From Macrobrachium rosenbergii (taxonomy: Eukaryota > Arthropoda > Malacostraca > Decapoda > Palaemonidae), in NCBI RefSeq assembly GCF_040412425.1, contig NC_089762.1, forward strand, positions 21,868,147-21,932,146: 64,000 nt of DNA, in the 5' to 3' direction. This document shows positions 23,104 through 34,792 of the stretch, piece after piece. The notes under the pieces were generated by a model that was not told the origin of the DNA, searched no databases, and was given only the letters and a program-made list of their open reading frames with translations. The first letter of the stretch is position 1, and each line of letters starts with the position of its first letter. The position numbers were made by a program, and so were the translations under genes.

Positions 23104-23676
23104 AGTGAAGGCACAATTCACGAAAAACTGCAGCTAAAGAAAAGCAACAATGAGGCAACGTACCTAACTCCGCGGAGGCAAACACGTGAGTGAGGAAAGG
23201 GTTGTTTGGTATTGTTACGCTGCGCGCCTGCGTGATCGACCCAGGAAGGTCGTTGTCCGGTCAACTACTGTACAGTACCAATGCAGTTACATACAGAGCG
23301 CAGCTACGCTCACGAAACTAGTTCGCTTACAAAGCGGCGTAAAAAGCGCCGAAAAAAGTCATAACCTTGCAATGTATTTTAATAATTGTAACCAGAAACT
23401 GATTTTTGATGATTACTGTTAAACCAGAAACGGATTTTTTTATAAATATACGTAATTGAAAAGCGCCAGTAAACAGGCTGCGTCCGTAAACGGGCTGCGT
23501 CAGTAAACTCAAAAAAACGTCGTAAGTCGGCCTGGATTTTTTAATGAATATATCTGAAAACCGTCAAACTCGAACGTCGAAGCCGGAACCGTCGTAAGCG
23601 GGACCGCCTGTATAGTAGTCTATCAAGAGGAACATCGATAGATAGTACTGGCAGGAACCTCGCCCCAACGTCCCTG

Positions 23677-24230
23677 AACGCATAGAGCTCTTCTGTAAAG
23701 GACAATTCCATCAGAAATATAAAGAAGATGAATGTGCCCTCAAGAGCGTCATCGAGGATAATTTCTGCCCCACTGACCCCAGTGAGAATATTCATCTGAT
23801 TATTTACTACAAAAGTAAAAAGACAAGCAGCCTGGTGATGTCTAACAATCCAGCCGCCCCTCAGCAGGGCCCCTTGAAGGAAACCAATGTGATCTACCAG
23901 TACTCATGCCCCATCCAAGGATGCCCTAGCTCATACATCGGTATGACCACCGTGCATTTCACCAAGAGGATTTCCTACCATGCCCAAGAAGGAGCCATCT
24001 TTAACCAAGCCAGGACTGCCCATAACCAGAGAATTACAAGAAAAGACAATTCCAAATATGGAAATAATCGACCGGGCTACGGACCACTGCCGCCTGCGCC
24101 TCCTGGAAGCATTGCACACTGGGAAGGAGAAACCAACCCTCAACATTACACAGGAAACCTTTCTCTTCCCCACGGCCACCAGGAGACCTGCATTGAGCAC
24201 CCCCATAGTGAGCGAGCGAATCTAAATTCT
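23677..24230 (+). pseudogene. Penelope-like GIY-YIG endonuclease region, frameshifted
   Basis: In one + strand frame: KEDECALKSVIEDNFCPTDP, then NIHLIIYYKSKKTSSLVMSN, PLKETNVIYQYSCP and SSYIGMTTVHFTKRISYHAQ. YIG and the downstream R..YH are the heart of the GIY-YIG nuclease; the element-type GIY half is YQYSCP. Near 24045 the frame shifts, and the continuation EIIDRATDHCRLRLLEALHT, then KPTLN, lies in another frame. The domain nicks DNA to prime insertion in this class. The copy is broken by the frameshift. Confidence 0.78.
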
Positions 24231-24377
24231 GCCTCAGGATCGAAATTCACCCATTCATCCCCAGCACTACAATGATGCTGTCACGCAAGACGAGCCCCGA
24301 ACATCAACACAGGAGAGTAGGCTCCACCAGAGAGGACCCGCCCTGGGCAGTCAGTCATAACTCATCACTAATCAAGA

Positions 24378-24724
24378 CCCCCTATAAATACCGACCTGAG
24401 CACCTTGTTTCTCCAGATCCTTCTCAACCACATCCCGAGGATGACCATCGAGTTGGTCGAAACATGTCGACAGTACTGCAACCTGAATTAGGAAGAGAAC
24501 CAGAATCCAGACCACGGAATGAGACCGCGAAGGAATCCACAGATTTCTGATTGAATATTTCAATAAAAATATCTCCTGCATTCCGCTCTATCCTTTTCTA
24601 ATATGAATATTGGCCAGTTACTGACCAGCATCACTGAGCCTGAAAAGCAAATTAAAAGGAAGAGAGAAAAGATCCTGTATAAGATAAATTTGCAAAGTAC
24701 AGCCATCCTTTTCAACAAGACTTA
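24378..24724. repeat. Right inverted terminal repeat of the Penelope-like element
   Basis: Reverse complement of 18555-18892, ending CTTTTCAACAAGACTTA and running straight into (TTA)n. Confidence 0.85.
24436..24470 (+). ncRNA. Hammerhead-ribozyme-like core (right copy, degenerate)
   Basis: GAGGATGACCATCGAGTT, then GGTCGAAACATGTCGAC. It has the same GACC/GGTC stem, GAAAC and palindromic CATG as the left copy, and the same defect in the CUGA part of the first box. Confidence 0.3.
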
Positions 24725-24733
24725 TTATTATTA

Positions 24734-24798
<65 letters not shown>

Positions 24799-24800
24799 CT
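24720..24800. repeat. (TTA)n microsatellite at the right end of the Penelope-like element
   Basis: About 75 nt of TTA steps with one TTTA interruption, beginning within the last bases of the inverted repeat. Confidence 0.95.
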
Positions 24801-24877
24801 ACCATACTGATAAAATGACAGGCCTTCAAACTGATATTAGTGTTACTTGCCTTTCCAACGTTTTCCTTTGGTTACAG

Positions 24878-24998
24878 GGGCGCAGATGTCAACATTGAAG
24901 ATAGCAACAAGACAACGCCTTTACATTCTGCTTGCTTCCATGGTCATTCCCGCATTGCCAGTCTCCTCATTGATAGCAACGCGAATGTAAATGCTCAG
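24878..24998 (+). CDS. Ankyrin-repeat gene, exon 5 (module 2, repeat 3)
   Basis: Seen: 121 nt (one base completing Arg, then 40 codons) between acceptor GTTACAG and donor GTTAGG. Translation: GADVNIEDSNKTTPLHSACF, then HGHSRIASLLIDSNANVNAQ. It is the counterpart of exon 2 and ends on the same NAQ border. The donor GTTAGG is weaker than the others but sits exactly where the parallel module predicts. The acceptor is about 80 nt after the (TTA)n tract that bounds the Penelope-like element, so the 7.3-kb insertion complex has left the splice site intact. Confidence 0.87.
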
Positions 24999-25262
24999 GT
25001 TAGGATGATCTAGTTCACCTAGTTTAAATATGAATCCCTCTTTGTAGTTACCATGCTGTATCTCACTAATATATTTCTGTATGTCTGCTTTTCTGTTTTA
25101 CACACACACACACATTCCCACTTGTTAAGCCACAAATAGCCAAATAATACTGAATTCATTGCATATCTGGAACATCTCATGCCCAAAGGGAATTATTTCT
25201 TTGTAATTCAATATTTGGAAGTATAAAAATGTCACTTGTAAAATTATTTACATGCTGTATAC
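24999..25262. other. Intron 5, start, no feature
   Basis: Short (CA)n near 25101; otherwise nothing recognised. Confidence 0.35.
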
Positions 25263-25263
25263 A

Positions 25264-25299
<36 letters not shown>

Positions 25300-25357
25300 A
25301 TGTACACATACAAGCTGACCAACCCAGCACCAGCCAGGAAAACTGAATGACAACTGA

Positions 25358-25432
<75 letters not shown>
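25263..25432. repeat. (GT)n and (CT)n microsatellites
   Basis: (GT)n at 25264-25292 and about 68 nt of CT at 25363-25432, separated by a 70-nt unique stretch. Confidence 0.93.
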
Positions 25433-25436
<4 letters not shown>

Positions 25437-25480
25437 GTCCTGTTAAGACAGTTGCTTCAGTTACATTGCTCAGCTTTTTT

Positions 25481-26020
25481 GACATTTTATTTTTCACCCC
25501 GTCTCAACCTCCATTCCTATCGGGGCTGAACTAGGACTTGAAGGGCATTGGGAGTGTCACTATTAATCTCAGCAATCGCGAAAACTATAGATCAAACACC
25601 AATATCTGTCATTTTTGGCATTTTATTTTACACTCCTCCCCCCCTTTCCTATTGGGGCCGAACTTGAACTTAAAGGGCATCAGGAGTGTCACTGTTCAAT
25701 TCAACGACCTTGAAAAGTATGGATTAGAAACTAATATCTGTCATCTTTGACATTTTATTTTTCACCCCTTCTCACCCTCCCCCTTCTCATCGCAACCAAA
25801 CTTGAACTTAAAGGCATCAGGAGTGTCATTATTCATCTCAGCGACCTTGAAAACTATGTATTAGACACTACTATCTGTTATTTTCAGTTATTTTTCATGT
25901 CACCCCCTTCCCACAACCCCCCTTTGGTGTCAGTAATGTTTTACCCCCACAGTATCATTTTCTGGATTGTAAGTCATATGTATACCAAGTTTGGTTGAAA
26001 TTGCCTAATGCGTTCCAGAG
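25481..26020. repeat. Minisatellite of about 135-nt units, four copies
   Basis: GACATTTTATTTTTCACCCC or its variant recurs at about 25481, 25617, 25749 and 25884, each followed by a pyrimidine-rich stretch and words such as GAACTTAAAGG and ATCAGGAGTGTCA. Frames through it on the + strand are by-products of the repeat. Confidence 0.75.
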
Positions 26021-26102
26021 TTATACTGGAACATACGTACATCCGTTTATATATATATATATATATGCAGAATCTACTGGTCACTTTTACCAGACACATA
26101 TG

Positions 26103-26389
26103 TAATTCTAATAGCCACAATGCCCTCTTAACTTCTCGAATTCTTCTCGCTTTTTTGGATGTGCTTGTAACTACGAAGCCGTACACCCAGACGCAAGAAA
26201 TTGAAGACTGTGATTGCAGGTCAGCAACGTGACTTCCTTGTGGTTAAGGCGACGCGGGTTCATGTCCCGTGACCGGCAATCACAGTCTTCAGTTTCTTGC
26301 GTCTGGGTGTACGGCTTCATAGTTACAAGCACATCCAAAAACCGCGAAGAATTCGAGAAGTTAAGAGGGCATTGTGGTTATTAGAATTA
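26103..26389. mobile_element. Fold-back element FB3 with tRNA-like loop
   Basis: Long inverted arms (TAATTCTAATAGCCACAATG on the left, complemented on the right) of about 115 nt with few mismatches. The loop near 26218-26275 contains TGGTTAAGGCGACGCGGGTT and CATGTCCCGTG, that is, A-box-like and B-box-like parts of a tRNA. The arms differ in sequence from FB1, FB2 and FB4. Confidence 0.8.
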
Positions 26390-26593
<204 letters not shown>

Positions 26594-26878
26594 CAGGCAG
26601 TCCCCATTTTACGATGGTGGTTCCATTCCTACGCTCGTCATTAGCTGAAATAAAAAAATTGTAAGAAAACCTTACTTATAATCCTTTGGGTGTCTTGAAA
26701 ACGATGTATCCTGCATTTTTATTGAGTTTTTCATAAAAAATTCCAAATTTTTTATCATTCTGCCACTCTGGAGCCATTTTTCTTGTCGGATTGGCGTCGT
26801 AATTTTTGATGAATAGTATATTTGAAGAGCATCGTAAGCTCAGAACGTAAGCTAAGCCCATTGTAACCAGGGGACTGC
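26594..26878. mobile_element. MITE with Tigger-type ends
   Basis: Begins CAGGCAGTCCCCATTTTACG and ends GGGGACTGC. About 285 nt. The start is nearly that of the Tigger at 19115, and an internal word (TAATCCTTTGGGT) also occurs inside that element near 19251. A deletion derivative of that family is likely. Confidence 0.75.
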
Positions 26879-26896
26879 ATATATATATATATATAA

Positions 26897-27250
26897 AAGT
26901 GAACCCCCTGTATTCGCGGGGGATGGGTCCCACACCCCCCCCGCAAATAGCTAAAATCCCTGAATACTTAAAACCCATCTAAAAACACTTAGAACTGCCC
27001 ATTTTGATAGTTTAAACACAGAAAAACCCTCTAAAAATGTATATACTTGAGTATTTTAATAGTTTTATCACAAAACGTGCATATATTCATGAAAATTATA
27101 TGAAAATACAGTAATTAGTGAATATTTCTCAGTGAAAAATACCGCGAATGGGCGAATTTTCCGCGAATAATGGCTAGATATGTTCCACAGAGAAACCCGC
27201 GTATGCGTGAGTCCGCGAATCATGAGAACGCGAATATGGGGGGTTTACTG
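26897..27250 (+). mobile_element. MITE with CAGTGAACCCCC-type ends, copy 1
   Basis: About 354 nt from AGTGAACCCCCTGTATTCGC to CGAATATGGGGGGTTTACTG. Related copies lie at 52863 (reverse), 54556 (reverse, partial) and 56963. The inverted ends and TA flanks fit the Tc1/pogo group. Confidence 0.75.
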
Positions 27251-28609
27251 TATATAGTTATGTTCTGAGTCTGGTTGGAAGAGTTCAATTGAATTTTGAA
27301 TGTAATTTTGCTTTAGGGACCAACACCTAGATTTCAGAGCATAAGCAATAAACGTAATTAATAATATGACTTACCTTGAAATTACATCTCTTCAAAGAAA
27401 ATGGGAAGGTCGCCTTTCAAACCAGTCGGTTAGATTAAATTAATTTATTTACAGATTTGCAACTAGAAATTAATATGGACAGGCTGGCAGTTCAGGAATC
27501 AAGGCACATGCTATGTGCCATAAAAATTATAACTACAGTTAGCAATAAATAAATCTGAGAAGGCTACAGCCCTACCGAGAGTTTGATACGAATCTTATAA
27601 AACACTGCAAGTGAAACTGGCTGATAAAATTATTTTGTATTAGCCCAACATTAACGCTTGATGGGCCTAACACATGGCTCTTGTAGACTGTCGATTGCAG
27701 AAGTGTCTTGTCATGGCAAGATGGAATTGAGTCTTCTAAGGCAATTGTTTCACAAGGGCAGGGGCAGAATGCAAAGAGCCAGATAACAGGATTCTGGAAC
27801 AGAAGTCCAGGTCAGTGTTCATTTACACAAAGACTTTCTCTCACATGAAATTAATTATTCATGATGGAGGGAATTATTAATTAGATTTAATTAGCACATG
27901 GTAACACTTATGGTGGGAATGCTCTGATTATTATCACAGAACAAACTTAATTTAGGCTTAGACCAAGTCATGAGGGAAAATGTGCGTGCTAGGATGTGGG
28001 AAACAATGGGACTTTGTTTGGGAGAGTGAAAAGTTGGAAATACTGAAAATTGAGTGAAATTCAGGAAAAGGAGAAGAACACTGGCATTATTTGCAACTTC
28101 AAGATGTACCTTGTTGCATCTCTGCATGGACTTGCTTGCAGAAGATGGATTCAGGCTGCTCTTCAGAAGTTCGGACATGTGGCCAGTGTTGGGAGGACAG
28201 AATAGCACCAGACTTAGTGCAGTTAAGAGTGAAGCGACCTTGCGCTTCGGAGTTGTGGAGTGGAGTGAGGACGATTCACGTCACAGAGTCGCCCCCTTGA
28301 TTCTAGTGATGGGCACAGGACAGCAGTACATCTGATAGAAGCAAATAACAGCCAGCACAAAGGTCAAAGGAAAATAGGCCTTATAGTTAAGACTAACTAA
28401 GGGTCACCCTAGCAGCCCATTTACTCTCCTGACTTGTCCTTGTGCCTTAACGGCTTTCTGTCCCCCAATATTGTATGATATTGGGGGTAGGATGCTTACA
28501 TTCTGTCAGTCCCCCCTAGTGAAGGTCTCCCCCAGCTGCCATGAAATTTGACTTCCTAGCAAACGGACTGGAGAGCCAAATTTTCTAAATATGTGAGAAT
28601 ATTTATATA
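27251..28609. other. Intron 5, middle part, no gene
   Basis: Unrecognised sequence. A perfect inverted word CCCCAATATTGTATGATATTGGGG (shown here as CCCCAATATTG and CAATATTGGGG-like halves) lies near 28465-28488. Frames at 27891-28335 overlap on both strands and have no known domain. Confidence 0.35.
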
Positions 28610-28968
28610 CAGTAATGCCCTGAACTTGTGCAATTTGAGTTGTGCGAATTCGCAGACACAAACTTTTCATTGGAACCTAGCTAATTGTCATACAAAAGTT
28701 TTTCACAGACACACAAACATTTGTGGATGTTGAGAAACCCTGCAAAAGTGTTTATGTTTAATTTTTTATGTAATTTATAAGTTTTCAAACTTGTATGTGT
28801 AAATTAAATAACATCAAATAATAAAAATAATCATTCTCTCTCTCTCTCTCTTACTGAGATGAGAGAATTTTTATGGTACATGTATACATATGTTTAATAG
28901 TTTTGCAGGATAAATTATTAATTTACCTAATAATAAGTACTAATATTCAAATGTTAATAAGATTAGAC

Positions 28969-29019
<51 letters not shown>

Positions 29020-29180
29020 TATAAAATTTATACTATGTACAGTATGTGATACGTATTTTAAACAAACAAATATCATTCCCATATCTTTTGTGAACTTGCT
29101 CAAGGGCAAAGGTGTCAAGTATGTCTCATTTATGTGACAGCAGGGGATTGTTGCCGATAGCGAGTCAAAGGATTCCTAAG

Positions 29181-29267
<87 letters not shown>

Positions 29268-29304
29268 TTCATAAATAATTCCACTCTCTTAATGTAAGAA
29301 CAAC

Positions 29305-29389
<85 letters not shown>

Positions 29390-29995
29390 TCTATTCATAA
29401 ATTATTTCACTCTCAACGTAAGGACAACAGTTATCTCTCATTTGTAGTTAGGCTCACACATATTTTACAACTTATAACTATTTCGCTGTACGTCTTTACC
29501 TGTACAATAGAAAATTTTAAATTGATCTAATTTTCCCCGTACCGTCTACGAACTGTAAATGTGCTAGTGTGGCAAATATTACATTCTAATACAACTAAGA
29601 GTTGTATTAGTCCAAATAAAAAAACTGTTTGTTCATGAAAATCATTTCAGAACAAAGAGAAAGAGACATACTAGAACTTCTAAAAATAGATTGGTTGGAA
29701 GGGGGAGAAAGAGAAATTGTATAGTAATCTTCACGCTCCTATATTCTTACGTCAACCATTTTCTTTTTTTAAGGGTAATGAATTAAGCTAGCTTTTAATT
29801 GAAATTACAATAACTTTAATTTCATTTAAAAGTTATCTTAATACTTTGGGAGTATGATTAGGGTCATATTTAGTGTTTAAACTCTAGAAATAAGCATTTA
29901 TTAGCATTTTTAGAGACCATGCCAAACTTACGCGAAAATTCGTTTTGCGTGAGGAGTTCTGGAGCCTAACCTCTCGTAAGTTCGGGGTATGACTG
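28610..29995 (+). mobile_element. Non-autonomous element with CAGT(A/C)ATACCC-type ends, copy 1
   Basis: About 1.39 kb from CAGTAATGCCCTGAACTTGT to CGTAAGTTCGGGGTATGACTG (its inverse). It carries (AAT)n near 28970 and two (CT)n blocks at 29187-29260 and 29310-29385. Words such as CATATTTAGTGTTTAAACTC are shared with the copies at 53234 and 55910. Confidence 0.75.
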
Positions 29996-29998
29996 TGT

Positions 29999-30027
29999 GT
30001 GTGTATATATATATATATAATATATGA

Positions 30028-30085
<58 letters not shown>

Positions 30086-30103
30086 TTATATATATTATAT
30101 ATA
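29999..30103. repeat. (AT)n-rich tract
   Basis: AT and TTTATA steps between two mobile elements. Confidence 0.9.
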
Positions 30104-30556
<453 letters not shown>

Positions 30557-30561
30557 AAATG

Positions 30562-30865
30562 ATATTTAATATCCTATATCCTCTACCTAGGAAATAACAC
30601 TGAAAGGAAAATATAACTGATAAGTGGTTTGCCACCCAGAGGATTTGATCTACCAACAGTGGCACCCTCCAAGAGGCATATGTACAACAGAGTTGATATC
30701 AGGTTATGCCTCTCTTGACAGCTGAATGGTAGAGTGCTTGTCACTGAAACCAGAAGTTGTTGCTGTCAGTGGATTGAATCTGCCAGGTGCTTAACCTAAC
30801 AGTGGTTATTGGTCCTTGCCCATTGATGAAATACACTAGTTGTGTAATGGGAAAGGTTATTAGCC
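30562..30865. mobile_element. Fold-back-type element FB4 with two tRNA-like modules
   Basis: The left end TTTAATATCCTATATCCTCT, then ACCTAGGAAATAACAC, resembles the FB1 end. Inside, the plus strand shows AGCTGAATGGTAGAGTGCTT (a good A-box region) and GGATTGAATCTGCC. The minus strand shows GGTAGATCAAATCC. The two tRNA-like modules are head to head as in FB1. The B-boxes have decayed (GATTGAATC for GTTCGAATC). Confidence 0.6.
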
Positions 30866-31273
30866 ATTTCTCTGGAGAACACTAAGCAGGTGTTTCCTGA
30901 ATTGCTTTATCTTCACCTAATTTATTGAAGTTTATGACAGAGAGAGTTTAAAGATGCTCTTTTTGTATTACAGAGATGTTTTAAAAGTCCACATATGTAA
31001 TATCATTTCATACAGTGTACAATATATGGTGATGCAGTGAATATCTGGTCATGAGTATGTTTTAATGTTTTTTATTAATCAGAGAGATTTAATCTAAATT
31101 ATTTTTTGTTAATGTCATTCATTGCCTGAAAGGAAAGAAATTAGTTTTTCATTATGAAAGGGTATCAAAGAAGGATTAATACTGTATGTTCTGTTTGCTT
31201 TAAATTATTTATGCGTACATTACTGTATATGTAGATGCAAATGTGAATATTTATAAAAAAAAAATTTTTTCAG
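30866..31273. other. Intron 5, end, no feature
   Basis: AT-rich, ending in the A-run and T-run acceptor of exon 6. Confidence 0.35.
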
Positions 31274-31402
31274 GATCAGCGGGGGAATACACCGTTGCAC
31301 TCTGCAGTATTGGGAGGTCATGCTGAACTTGTTAACCTTTTGCTGGAGAGAAATTGTGATACCACCATTGCCAACAAAGAGGGCCAGTATTTCACACATC
31401 TG
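31274..31402 (+). CDS. Ankyrin-repeat gene, exon 6 (module 2, last repeat and linker)
   Basis: Seen: 43 codons between acceptor TTTTTTCAG and donor GTAAGG, phase 0/0. It reads DQRGNTPLHSAVLGGHAE, then LVNLLLERNCDTTIANK and the linker EGQYFTHL. Length, phase and residue layout equal those of exon 3, and the NK......L ending closes module 2, which therefore has 139 codons like module 1. A 36-nt minisatellite begins about 260 nt downstream in the next intron. Confidence 0.88.
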
Positions 31403-31659
31403 GTAAGGTCAAAGTCTTTTAATCCACAATATTGTGCAGTGATTTCCAACAGCTGACCTCAGTGGATTTAACATTGTTTTCTTTGAACTTCTTGTGAATT
31501 TTGTCACACAATTGAGATTAATGAATACCAAAAATGCACTGGATGCTTCCTGAATGCAAGTGTCGTATCATTAAAGCTTAGTAAGAAAATGTTTTGTTCT
31601 AAGTCTTCTACTCAGTTGGCAAAATTGACTGTGAAGTTAGTGCCTTCAGCTAGTGTAAT

Positions 31660-31915
31660 GGATAGCAAGTTAAGGTATAAGGGTGGAATAATCATAAATT
31701 GCAAATTAAGATATGGGGATACAAGGAACATGAATGGTAAATTAAGGAATAGGAGTGCAAGAAACTTGAGTGGCAGATTAAGGTATAGGGGTGCAAGAAA
31801 TGTAAATGGCAAATTAAGATATAGGGATGTAAGAAACGTGAATGGCAAATTAAGGTAATATAGGAATGCAAGAAACAAATGGCAGATTAAAGAATGGAGA
31901 TGCAAGAATCTTGAA
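31660..31915 (+). repeat. 36-nt minisatellite encoding a 12-residue unit
   Basis: About seven copies of a 36-nt unit such as AATGGCAAATTAAGATATAG plus GGATGTAAGAAACGTG. On the + strand an open frame runs through six copies (NGKLRYRGARNV-like units) and stops in the last. There is no matching splice acceptor in phase. Confidence 0.75.
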
Positions 31916-34792
31916 CGAAAAGTTCAGCTGAGAGGATGCAAATCACATGTTTTGAAAATTGCTATCTGTAGGATGTCTCATTGGAAAACTTTGCATAACC
32001 CAGAATAATTGTTTATACATATGAGTTATAGCCAATCCTACCAATCAGTATTGTGTAAACATGACAATACCATTGTGTATGTATAAATATGTATGAGAGA
32101 GAGAGAGAGTGAGTTTTTTTAATGTCCGAGCTGTCTCATATCCATATGAAATTATTGCTATTTGTTTAGGGAGCAGTTATCATCATTATGCTTGCAGGTG
32201 AGTCGTATCCTTTGCTCTTCCCTTCCTCACTACAGTAATTATTTGTTTGTGGGGAGGGGGAGGGGTTGGGTTGCAGGCTGTGTTGTAACGTAATTTCTAG
32301 GCAATTAAAACCTCAGTTCATATTTTCTGTTGTGCATTTGCAAATATGTTCAGGACTTGATAGTAATCTTAATAAATACATAATTTTTTTTAGTAATAAT
32401 TATCAGTAATTGATAGTAATCTTAATAAATACATAATTTTTTTTGAGTTATAGTTATCATAAGATGAAAGGGTGATTTGACCCTTGGGTGTTCAATACTG
32501 TATATGATTATACAGTGGTGAGGTGGAAATTCATCAGAGATGGTGCAGCTTTGGAACACTGTGCTGCAGTTGCTACTGTTATGCAATGTGCTGCAGATGC
32601 TGTGATAATTGGATTTCGGTATTTGTACTGTTTGCAAATGAATGCACTGTCAAAGATATATTCAAAGTTTAACAGTTGGGGCTAGAGTACTGTACATACA
32701 GAATAGGTGCAGTGGTTTGAACACCTTTCAAAGAATATAATAAGCCAGAGAGTTGTCACTTTAGAATTCTCCTTAAAGTTTGGGAGAAGTAACATTTCAG
32801 ATAAGTAACACTTCTCGAAATGCATTTCTCAAGTTGATGGAGTGATAAGTAGGCAGTTGGGGAGACAAAAATGATACATTGGGCCTGATGCCAGAAATTT
32901 GAGCTGTTTGGTCATGTGGTGTGAAGGCTTGAAGTGAAGATGATGAAAAGGATGATATATTTTTCCATAACATAGCAACAGAGTTCTTGTATACCTTGCA
33001 GGAATGGCAGGAACAAGTTACCTGCCAAATGGAAATCACTACTACTTGCTATACAGTAAATGGTGTCACAACAAGGTTGAGTTTATAAGGAGAATTACTT
33101 ACTAATATGCAGCTCCTCCACCACTAAATGAGGAAAGTTTGAATTACAGTGAAAACATTTGTATTCACAATACACTCAATAATAAAAAATTAAGCTGTCC
33201 TTGATAAAGGATTAGCAGTGACACATCTCTGGCTTTAACATGTTTAATAACAACTTCATACATAGAAAGTGCTAAGTTCCACTTCATTAGTCACCAAGTC
33301 TCATTTTTCCATTTGTGAATAAAGTTATGACCTTTATGACTGTTATAAGCCAGAATACATTGTAATTCAAGCTTAATATACTTCAGAATGTCATAATGCT
33401 CACGATACTGGAAGCATTCTTTTCTAGTAGCTGAGCAATTCTTGTGGTGCATATCGAATTCTTTTGGAAAATAAAGACTGGTGATCTTTTTTTGAGCTAA
33501 TGTATACATCTTTCATATATCTGTCACTGGCATCCAACTGTAGTGTAATGAGAACTGGACTTGGTAATTTGAATAGCTGAAATGCAGTGAAATGGACTAT
33601 TTCACCTCTTCAGAAGGTTGTTCATTGAAAGAACACAAGTAAGATCATTGAAAGAAAACCCTTTTGAATCCCATGATGCACTGGGGAATTCTACAAGTCA
33701 TCTTTTTTATGTATAGTAGATGGAATTTTTTGTAACATTACAACTTTATTGTAAAGACTAATCAAAAATAGTTTTTTTTTCTGTGGAAATGTTTCAAAGA
33801 TGCACTGACTTGATTGCTCTTGAAAGATGAAAGGCCCCATTATGCATTCTCAGATCACTTTCTAGTGTACCTTAAAACTTTACAGGTTTTCTGAGAACAC
33901 CCGTGGTTCTTACATGAAGGGCTCATCAAATATAGATCATTATTTAAGGATAATGTACAAGAGCTACAATATTTTCTCTGCACCCCCACACATTTGTGCT
34001 GTGGCTTGAATGTGAAATTATATTTCTCCCCAAAAACCAGCACAAGTTGTGTGGAATGGAGAAATTACAACCCAAGGCAAAGTTATATCAGAAGTAATTA
34101 TTTTTACACAGTAAGTCACATTAACTCTTTTGATATTGTGGAGCAGTGAAACGTTTTATCTGTTTAATATACAGGTGATTGAATACAGTAGTGCCCTTAT
34201 CAAGGAAAAAATGGGAAAGTAAAATTGTAGTATGCTCATTTAGGGAATGAGAAGATCATAATTATGTTAAGATTTCTCTGCTGAAACTGAAAAAAATCAG
34301 ATCAACATTTTTTTCAAAATAAGTATAAAAGATTATGGCTCTCCTGCATACGGAACAGTCATATTCTTTTAGAAATTTATCATGAACCAAAGAACAAATT
34401 AGTTAGAAATGAAATCTTGTATATTACCTGGTATTCATAAATCATATGTATAACTACAAGAAAAAGTAGTTAATCTGCCATGAATTATTATTAATTGATG
34501 TACTTTTGGATAGCTGTATGAAGATGAGTTTAGGCTGGAATATAATCATGCAATAGAGTAGAACCAGTGTACCTGCCCGACTGGGATAGGGATACCAGTG
34601 AGGAAGGAGAGAAAATGATGCATGATAAAAAAAGAAAAATGAATGACAGGTACACCTCCTCTTCAGTTCATAGAGCTAAGCATTGATTTCCCATTAACTG
34701 ATCATCCTGCTTGATAATGAATGGTGTTTTTTTTCAGGTCTACAATATAATAAGAAAAAGTCAGAGAAGACTCAAGGAAGTTTTCTTTACAG
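31916..34792. other. Intron 6, no gene recognised
   Basis: A direct duplication of about 40 nt (TAATCTTAATAAATACATAA) lies at 32363-32400 and 32416-32450. Minus-strand frames at 32797-34043 have a few Cys/His-rich words but no family I can name. Possibly an old, unrecognised element. Confidence 0.35.

Larger units (their letters stand above)
19115..23610 (-). mobile_element. Tigger/pogo-type DNA transposon, inserted in the Penelope-like element
   Basis: The ends are inverted: left CAGGCAGTCCCCGGTTTACG and, complemented, right CAGGCGGTCCCGCTTACGAC. Each end abuts a TA, the target duplication of the pogo group. On the minus strand it carries a transposase gene (23103-21410) and then about 2.2 kb of repeated intron plus mini-exon modules before the left end. 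It is 4.5 kb long, more than the usual 2-3 kb of a Tigger. Frameshifts make this copy inactive. MITEs at 26594 and 30104 share its terminal sequence. Confidence 0.88.
18555..24724 (+). mobile_element. Truncated Penelope-like element, split by a Tigger element
   Basis: Bounded by inverted repeats of about 340 nt (18555-18892 and 24378-24724). Inside are, in order, a C-terminal piece of the reverse-transcriptase region (18901-19112), the Tigger insertion, and a GIY-YIG endonuclease region (23677-24230). The catalytic reverse-transcriptase core is missing, so this copy cannot move by itself. Known: Penelope-like elements pair a reverse transcriptase with a GIY-YIG nuclease and often have terminal repeats in unusual orientation. 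Both ends abut (TTA)n. Total length without the Tigger is about 1.7 kb. Confidence 0.8.

Noticed and set aside
28054..28335. 93-codon + strand frame with Arg-rich start
   Set aside because: It overlaps a similar-length minus frame, and no domain, splice signal or repeat relation is recognised.
28465..28500. Palindrome around ATATTGTATGATAT as a terminator or LTR end
   Set aside because: A single short palindrome without a matching partner or target duplication is not enough.
33291..34043. Minus-strand Cys/His-containing frames as a transposase or viral gene
   Set aside because: Single words resembled a zinc-binding tail, but no ordered motif set could be found. I do not assign a family.
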